Shown: positions 5,793-9,905 of the stretch, piece by piece
How positions within the stretch are numbered: position 1 is the stretch's first letter
Layout: every line of letters begins with the position of its first letter
Assembly (NCBI GenBank): GCA_903934275.1
Contig: CAIZNF010000721.1
Location: 1 to 9,905 of the forward strand
DNA from: an uncultured Nitrosomonadales bacterium
GTDB taxonomy: Bacteria; Pseudomonadota; Gammaproteobacteria; Burkholderiales; Gallionellaceae
Reading direction: 5' to 3'
Length of the DNA: 9,905 nucleotides
The notes under the pieces: model-generated
What the model saw: only the letters and a program-made list of their open reading frames with translations
Database searches by the model: none
What the model was told of the DNA's origin: nothing
Program-made: the position numbers and the translations under genes

Positions 5793-7736
5793 TTATTTTT
5801 TATCCTTAACTTCAGTGAACTCTGCATCCACCACATCGCCTTCATCTTTTTTGTGGTCGGCACATTGCTCGCCCGGCTCGCAGCTTCCGCAGCCTTCCGC
5901 GCCTTGTGTTTTGGCCTGTTCAGCGGCGTACATCTTCTCGCCCAGTTTTTGTGCGGCAGTCGCCAGTGCTCCAGACTTGGCTTCGATGGCTTCCTTGTCG
6001 TCACCTTTCACCGCTTCTTCACCTTCTTTCAAGGCGGTTTCAATGGCAGCTTTTTCATCCGCTGTCAGTTGTTCGCCGTATTCCTTCATGGATTTCTGCG
6101 TCGAGTGAATCAACGAATCCAGTTGATTGCGCGCAGTCACCAGCTCCAGCGCCTTGCGGTCGTCTTCGGCATGAATTTCTGCATCATTCACCATGCGCTG
6201 AATTTCCGCCTCGCTCAAGCCGGAGCTGGCCTGTATCTTGATTTTATTTTCCTTGCCGGTTGCCTTATCCTTCGCGCTGACGTGCAGAATGCCGTTTGCG
6301 TCGATATCGAAGGTCACTTCGATCTGCGGCATGCCGCGCTGTGCGGGCGGTATGTCGGTCAGATTAAATTGTCCGAGGCTCTTGTTGCCGGAAGACACTT
6401 CGCGCTCGCCTTGCAGCACATGGATGGTCACCGCGTTCTGGTTGTCTTCGGCGGTGGAGAATACCTGCGATGCCTTGGTCGGAATCGTAGTGTTCTTCTT
6501 GATCAGCTTGGTCATCACGCCGCCCATGGTTTCAATGCCCAGCGACAGCGGGGTCACGTCCAGCAGCAGCACGTCCTTCACTTCGCCCTGCAGCACGCCA
6601 CCTTGAATCGCCGCGCCCACGGCCACAGCCTCGTCCGGGTTCACGTCCTTGCGCGGCTCCTTGCCGAAAAATGCCTTAACACGTTCCTGCACCATTGGCA
6701 TACGGGTCTGGCCGCCAACCAGAATCACGTCGGCGATGTCCGAGGCGGAAACGCCCGCATCCTTCATCGCGATCTTGCACGGCTCAATGGTGCGAGCGAT
6801 CAGGTCATCCACCAGACTTTCCAGCTTGGCGCGCGTGATCTTTACCGCGAGATGTTTCGGGCCGCTGGCATCCGCCGTGATGTATGGCAGATTCACTTCG
6901 GTCTGCTGCGCGCTGGATAGCTCGATTTTTGCTTTTTCCGCCGCGTCCTTCAAGCGTTGCAGGGCGAGCATATCCTTCTTCAGGTCGATGCCGCTTTCCT
7001 TCTTGAACTCGTCCACCAGATGTTCAATCACGCGCATATCGAAGTCTTCGCCGCCAAGGAAAGTGTCACCGTTGGTGGACATCACTTCGAACTGGTGCTC
7101 GCCGTCGATTTCCGCGATATCGATGATGGAGATGTCAAACGTGCCGCCGCCCAGATCATAAACCGCAATTTTGCGGTCGCCTTCCTGCTTGTCCATGCCG
7201 AAAGCCAGTGCGGCTGCGGTGGGTTCGTTGATGATGCGCTTCACTTCCAGCCCCGCAATGCGCCCTGCATCTTTGGTGGCCTGGCGTTGCGAATCGTTGA
7301 AGTAGGCAGGTACGGTGATGACGGCCTCGGTGACCGGTTCGCCCAGATAATCTTCGGCGGTCTTTTTCATCTTCATCAACACTTCTGCGGAAATTTCCGG
7401 TGCGGAAATTTCCCTGTTGCGCACCTTGATCCAGGCATCGCCGTTCTTCGCCTTGACGATGTCGTAGGGCACCATCTTGATGTCCTTCTGCACCATCGGC
7501 TCCTCAAAGCGGCGACCGATCAGGCGTTTCACGCCATACAGCGTGTTCTTCGGGTTGGTCACTGCCTGGCGCTTGGCTGGTGCGCCGACCAGCACTTCGC
7601 CATCTTCCATGTAGGCGATGATAGACGGCGTGGTGCGCGTGCCTTCCGCGTTCTCGATCACCTTGGTCTTGCCGTTTTCCATAATGGCCACGCAAGAGTT
7701 GGTCGTGCCCAAGTCGATACCGATAATTTTTCCCAT
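5793..7736 (-). CDS. dnaK: Molecular chaperone DnaK (Hsp70)
   Basis: ATP-driven chaperone that binds exposed hydrophobic peptides. At 647 aa it is slightly longer than E. coli DnaK (638). The nucleotide-binding domain carries the three Hsp70 signatures: [12 protein letters not shown] at the N-terminus, [12 protein letters not shown] near residue 195 and [11 protein letters not shown] near 340. The hydrophobic linker [15 protein letters not shown] leads into the substrate-binding domain, then the helical lid, and the tail ends [14 protein letters not shown] as in other proteobacteria. Odd point: just before that tail is C616-x2-C619-x5-C625-x2-H628, where most DnaKs have a Gln/Ala/Gly-rich disordered stretch. 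The start is supported by AAAGGA (about 7745-7750, coding strand) 8 nt upstream. A sigma-32 type promoter lies at 7797-7824. It is flanked by grpE upstream and dnaJ downstream, with a related hairpin in each spacer. Confidence 0.99.
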   Translation of the reverse strand: MGKIIGIDLGTTNSCVAIMENGKTKVIENAEGTRTTPSIIAYMEDGEVLVGAPAKRQAVTNPKNTLYGVKRLIGRRFEEPMVQKDIKMVPYDIVKAKNGDAWIKVRNREISAPEISAEVLMKMKKTAEDYLGEPVTEAVITVPAYFNDSQRQATKDAGRIAGLEVKRIINEPTAAALAFGMDKQEGDRKIAVYDLGGGTFDISIIDIAEIDGEHQFEVMSTNGDTFLGGEDFDMRVIEHLVDEFKKESGIDLKKDMLALQRLKDAAEKAKIELSSAQQTEVNLPYITADASGPKHLAVKITRAKLESLVDDLIARTIEPCKIAMKDAGVSASDIADVILVGGQTRMPMVQERVKAFFGKEPRKDVNPDEAVAVGAAIQGGVLQGEVKDVLLLDVTPLSLGIETMGGVMTKLIKKNTTIPTKASQVFSTAEDNQNAVTIHVLQGEREVSSGNKSLGQFNLTDIPPAQRGMPQIEVTFDIDANGILHVSAKDKATGKENKIKIQASSGLSEAEIQRMVNDAEIHAEDDRKALELVTARNQLDSLIHSTQKSMKEYGEQLTADEKAAIETALKEGEEAVKGDDKEAIEAKSGALATAAQKLGEKMYAAEQAKTQGAEGCGSCEPGEQCADHKKDEGDVVDAEFTEVKDKK

Positions 7737-7796
7737 GATGCTTTTCCTTTCAGTTGAATACGTAATAATTGAATGCTGTCGCTGCTTCGCCGCTCT

Positions 7797-7824
7797 ATCT
7801 GGGGGTGATGTTGCCTATTTCAAG
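7797..7824 (-). promoter_or_regulatory. Sigma-32 (RpoH) heat-shock promoter of dnaK
   Basis: On the coding (minus) strand, CTTGAAA (7824-7818) is followed after 13 bp by CCCCAGAT (7804-7797). The sigma-32 consensus is CTTGAAA and CCCCATnT; the -35 box is perfect and the -10 differs at one defined base. The expected start near 7790 gives a leader of about 55 nt before dnaK. The -35 box lies only 5 bp after the grpE-dnaK hairpin. Confidence 0.85.
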
Positions 7825-7829
7825 TCTTT

Positions 7830-7889
7830 AGCCAGTAGCTGGTGGCTGGTAGCAAAACCGGGTTGGCTACCCGCTACAAGCTACCGGCT
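7830..7889. repeat. GTAGC-rich inverted repeat in the grpE-dnaK spacer
   Basis: Arms of 24 bp (7830-7853 and 7866-7889) match in inverted orientation at about 20 positions around a 12-nt loop. It starts 7 nt after the grpE stop on the transcript. Its left arm (from 7829) aligns with 5727 onward at about 19 of 25 positions, and it shares GGCTACCCGCTACA (7865-7878) with the dnaK-dnaJ spacer, so both are copies of one repeat family in the same orientation. Confidence 0.75.
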
Positions 7890-7896
7890 ATAAGCT

Positions 7897-8445
7897 TCAT
7901 TCCTTACCTTTCGCCACCATCACCAGCGCCGGGCGCAACACGCGATCATTCAGCGTATAACCCTTCTGCATCACGCTGACCACGGTGTTGGCGGGCTGAT
8001 CGCTGTCCAGCATACCGATTGCCTGGTGTTTGTGCGGATCCAGCTTCTCACCGACTGGGTTGATCTCGCTGATGTTGAATTTTTCGAATACGCCAGACAG
8101 TTGCTTGAGCGTCAGCTCCATACCGCTCTTGAAGCTTTCGATATTCTCTGTTTTTACTACCAGTCCAGCTTCCAGGCTGTCCTTAACCGCCAGCATCTCG
8201 TTGGAAAAACGCTCCACGGCAAATTTCTGCGCCTTGCTGATGTCGTCAGCCGCGCGGCGGCGAATATTCTCGCCCTCGGCTTTGGCATACATCCACGCAT
8301 CATAATGCTCCTGCCCCTTGCGCTCTGCTTCCTTGAGCATCTCCTCCAGGCTTGGCATGACTTCGGTCGCGTTTGTTGTAGCGGGTTCGGCATCTGCATG
8401 AGCAGTTTGCTGCTCTATTTGCGAGTTGGTTTCGTTTTGTTCCAT
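7897..8445 (-). CDS. grpE: Nucleotide exchange factor GrpE
   Basis: GrpE dimers release ADP from DnaK and so reset its client cycle. The protein has an acidic, Gln/Ala-rich disordered start, a long helical coiled-coil segment (about residues 33-110), a four-helix region and the C-terminal beta domain with the diagnostic [14 protein letters not shown] and [14 protein letters not shown] segments that contact DnaK. I choose the ATG at 8445 (182 aa) over the one at 8457 (186 aa) because GGAG (8451-8454, coding strand) sits 5 nt before it and no Shine-Dalgarno precedes the outer one. It is the first gene of grpE-dnaK-dnaJ and is divergent from the MFS gene. A sigma-32 type promoter lies at 8476-8502, which leaves a leader of about 24 nt. 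A long inverted repeat follows the stop. Confidence 0.97.
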   Translation of the reverse strand: MEQNETNSQIEQQTAHADAEPATTNATEVMPSLEEMLKEAERKGQEHYDAWMYAKAEGENIRRRAADDISKAQKFAVERFSNEMLAVKDSLEAGLVVKTENIESFKSGMELTLKQLSGVFEKFNISEINPVGEKLDPHKHQAIGMLDSDQPANTVVSVMQKGYTLNDRVLRPALVMVAKGKE

Positions 8446-8475
8446 GACGCTCTCCATATTTTCGACTCGCGCTTT

Positions 8476-8502
8476 AATTGGGGCAAAGTTTCAGTTTTCA
8501 AG
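8476..8502 (-). promoter_or_regulatory. Sigma-32 (RpoH) heat-shock promoter of grpE
   Basis: On the coding strand, CTTGAAA (8502-8496) is followed after 12 bp by CCCCAATT (8483-8476). The -35 box is perfect, the -10 matches CCCCAxxT, and the spacing equals that of the E. coli groE promoter. A start near 8469 fits the chosen grpE ATG at 8445 better than the outer ATG at 8457. No CIRCE (HrcA) inverted repeat is visible here. Confidence 0.85.
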
Positions 8503-8539
8503 GGCGGGAGTAAAAAAAATTTACTGCATGAGATAATGC

Positions 8540-9730
8540 ATGCCGTTTGTAAGCCATACCGTCATGCACACCAACAAAAACTACCACTGGCGTATCGCCG
8601 GATTCTATTTTTTCTATTACGCCTTCATAGGGATGTTCGCGCCCTATTGGAGCCTGTATCTCAAATCCATCCATTTCGATGCGATAGAGATATCTATTCT
8701 GATGTCGGTGCAGCCGGTGATGCGTATGATCGCGCCGAATCTGTGGGGCTGGCTGGCCGACCATACCGGCAAGCGGTTATTGGTGGTACAGATCGCAGCG
8801 ACATTGAGCGCGGTGTGCTACCTCGGTGTGTTTGCCACCACGAGCTTCTGGGGTATGTTGCTGGTGCTGGGGTTGATGAGTTTTTTCTGGAGTGCTTCGA
8901 TGCCGCTGGTGGAGGCGACTACGCTCACGTACCTCGGCAAGAACACAGCCCATTACGGGCGCATCCGCTCGTGGGGCTCAGTCGGCTTCATCGTTTCTGT
9001 GGTGGGGCTGGGCTACGCTTTCGACTATATTGCCATAGCCTGGCTGCTGTGGGCTGGTGTAGTGTGTGAAATTGGCATCCTGATTTTCTCGCGCCAGATC
9101 CCGCCCACCGAAGTGCTTGCGCACCATACCGACAGCCAGTCAATACGGAACATCGTGCTACAGCCGCGTGTGCTGGCGTTATTCGGCGCATGCTTTCTGA
9201 TGTCCGTCGCACACGGGCCTTACTACACATTTTTTTCCATCTATCTGGTCGAGCACGGCTACGCCAAGAGCGCGGTAGGCGGGTTGTGGGCGCTCGGTGT
9301 GATCTGCGAGATCGGCGTATTCTTCCTGATGCCGTGGCTGGTGCGGCGCTATGGTTTTATACACATTCTGGTTGTCAGTTTTTCGCTGGCCGTACTGCGC
9401 TTCATGCTGATCGGCTGGGGGGTGGACTGGCTGTTGCTGCTGCTCATCGCGCAAGTGCTGCATGCCGCCACCTTTGGCGCGTATCACGCGGCTTCGGTTG
9501 GGCTGGTGCATGAGTTTTTTCAGGGGCGACACCAATCAAAAGGCCAGGCATTGTTCGGCAGCCTCACTTATGGCGCGGGCGGGATGCTGGGCGGGTTGGC
9601 CAGCGGCCCAATCTGGCAGCACTACGGTGCCAGCGTGCTGTATTCGTGCAGCGCAGCTATGGCGCTGCTGGGGATGCTGCTAATGGCGTGGAGACCGGGA
9701 ATGAAGCCGCACGCCCAGCCAGGATTTTGA
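8540..9730 (+). CDS. MFS transporter of the MFS_1-like / HcaT type
   Basis: A 396-aa inner-membrane protein with about 12 hydrophobic helices. It resembles the HcaT / nucleoside-symporter-like branch of the major facilitator superfamily. Features shared with that branch are the N-terminal YYAFIGMFAPYWSLYLK segment, WLADHTGKR in the first cytoplasmic loop, MPLVEA in TM4, and RIRSWGSVGF (141-150), matching the KVRLWGSVAF region of HcaT. The second half begins near residue 205 with a PRVLALFGACFLM helix. The substrate is unknown; HcaT imports 3-phenylpropionate, but that should not be transferred. The start is uncertain: the ATG at 8540 has only a weak GAGA upstream, and the ATG at 8564 (388 aa, MHTNKNYHWRIAG) is possible if GATAAT (8532-8537) is a -10 box. 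It is divergent from grpE across a 94 bp gap. Confidence 0.9.
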   Translation: MPFVSHTVMHTNKNYHWRIAGFYFFYYAFIGMFAPYWSLYLKSIHFDAIEISILMSVQPVMRMIAPNLWGWLADHTGKRLLVVQIAATLSAVCYLGVFATTSFWGMLLVLGLMSFFWSASMPLVEATTLTYLGKNTAHYGRIRSWGSVGFIVSVVGLGYAFDYIAIAWLLWAGVVCEIGILIFSRQIPPTEVLAHHTDSQSIRNIVLQPRVLALFGACFLMSVAHGPYYTFFSIYLVEHGYAKSAVGGLWALGVICEIGVFFLMPWLVRRYGFIHILVVSFSLAVLRFMLIGWGVDWLLLLLIAQVLHAATFGAYHAASVGLVHEFFQGRHQSKGQALFGSLTYGAGGMLGGLASGPIWQHYGASVLYSCSAAMALLGMLLMAWRPGMKPHAQPGF

Positions 9731-9834
9731 TAGCGGGAAATTAGTCATTCGGGTATATTTCAACCATCATTTTGCTGATTAATTCCATTTAAAAATCTAA
9801 ATAATCCATTGATCCTAGAAACGGCAGTTCAATC

Positions 9835-9862
9835 CGCAGATTACGCAGATTAACGCAGATTT
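9835..9862 (+). repeat. Three tandem CGCAGATTA-type 9-mers
   Basis: Two exact CGCAGATTA units (9835-9843, 9844-9852) are followed, after one extra A, by a third with a final T (9854-9862). They lie in the non-coding tail after the MFS gene, which shows no T-tailed hairpin up to the window end. Similar CGCAGATTA strings are, from memory, a common kind of dispersed intergenic repeat; this copy may extend or recur outside the window. Confidence 0.6.
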
Positions 9863-9905
9863 TCATGCAGTTATCAATGATTACATATCACCCAAAAGGT
9901 AGGTA

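Noticed and set aside
5074..7757. Several long plus-strand open frames (up to about 390 codons) opposite dnaJ and dnaK
   Set aside because: They are antisense to two highly conserved chaperone genes, have low-complexity His/Leu/Ala-rich translations without recognisable domains, and are explained by the codon bias of the real genes.
8446..8539. Search for a CIRCE (HrcA) operator in the grpE-MFS gap, and GTAAA-A5-TTTAC (8510-8524) as an operator
   Set aside because: No TTAGCACTC/GAGTGCTAA arms are present. The 5 bp A/T-rich palindrome is too weak to call.

Overview
The window reads as a chromosomal segment of a betaproteobacterium, most likely of the Nitrosomonadales (Gallionellaceae-like). 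This rests on the gene content (PPi-dependent phosphofructokinase next to transaldolase, a grpE-dnaK-dnaJ cluster with sigma-32 type promoters, a periplasmic c-type haem protein of the DUF3365 family) and on the moderate GC content. It is an inference from gene families; no marker gene such as rRNA is present.

Layout. From 1 to about 2250 lie two central-carbon genes on the plus strand: the 3' part of a pyrophosphate-dependent 6-phosphofructokinase (pfp) and a complete transaldolase (tal). They are separated by a roughly 200 bp MITE-like palindromic element with TA-flanked ends. From 2244 to 4581 the sequence is gene-poor and repeat-rich. It holds a long hairpin, a small membrane-protein reading frame interrupted by a stop at codon 2, two diverged copies of a 90 bp intergenic repeat, a REP doublet (REPIN) and a solo end of the element found upstream of tal. 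Only two convincing genes lie here, both on the minus strand: a DUF3365 haem protein and a DUF2892 inner-membrane protein.

From 4582 to 8445, on the minus strand, is the Hsp70 chaperone cluster in the order grpE, dnaK, dnaJ. Good sigma-32 promoters (CTTGAAA / CCCCA-type) precede both grpE and dnaK. Both spacers inside the cluster carry a copy of the same GTAGC-rich inverted repeat. DnaK has an unusual Cys/His cluster in its otherwise normal acidic tail. From 8540 to 9730, divergent from grpE, is a 12-TM MFS transporter of the HcaT / MFS_1-like type, followed by a short tail containing tandem CGCAGATTA units.

Function. Pfp and Tal belong to reversible glycolysis and the non-oxidative pentose phosphate pathway. 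GrpE, DnaK and DnaJ form one folding machine, and their promoters indicate heat-shock control. The DUF3365 and DUF2892 proteins are envelope proteins whose exact role cannot be read from sequence. I did not find a defence system, CRISPR array, prophage, tRNA or rRNA. The unusual content is the density of small non-coding repeats and how they sit against gene ends and starts.
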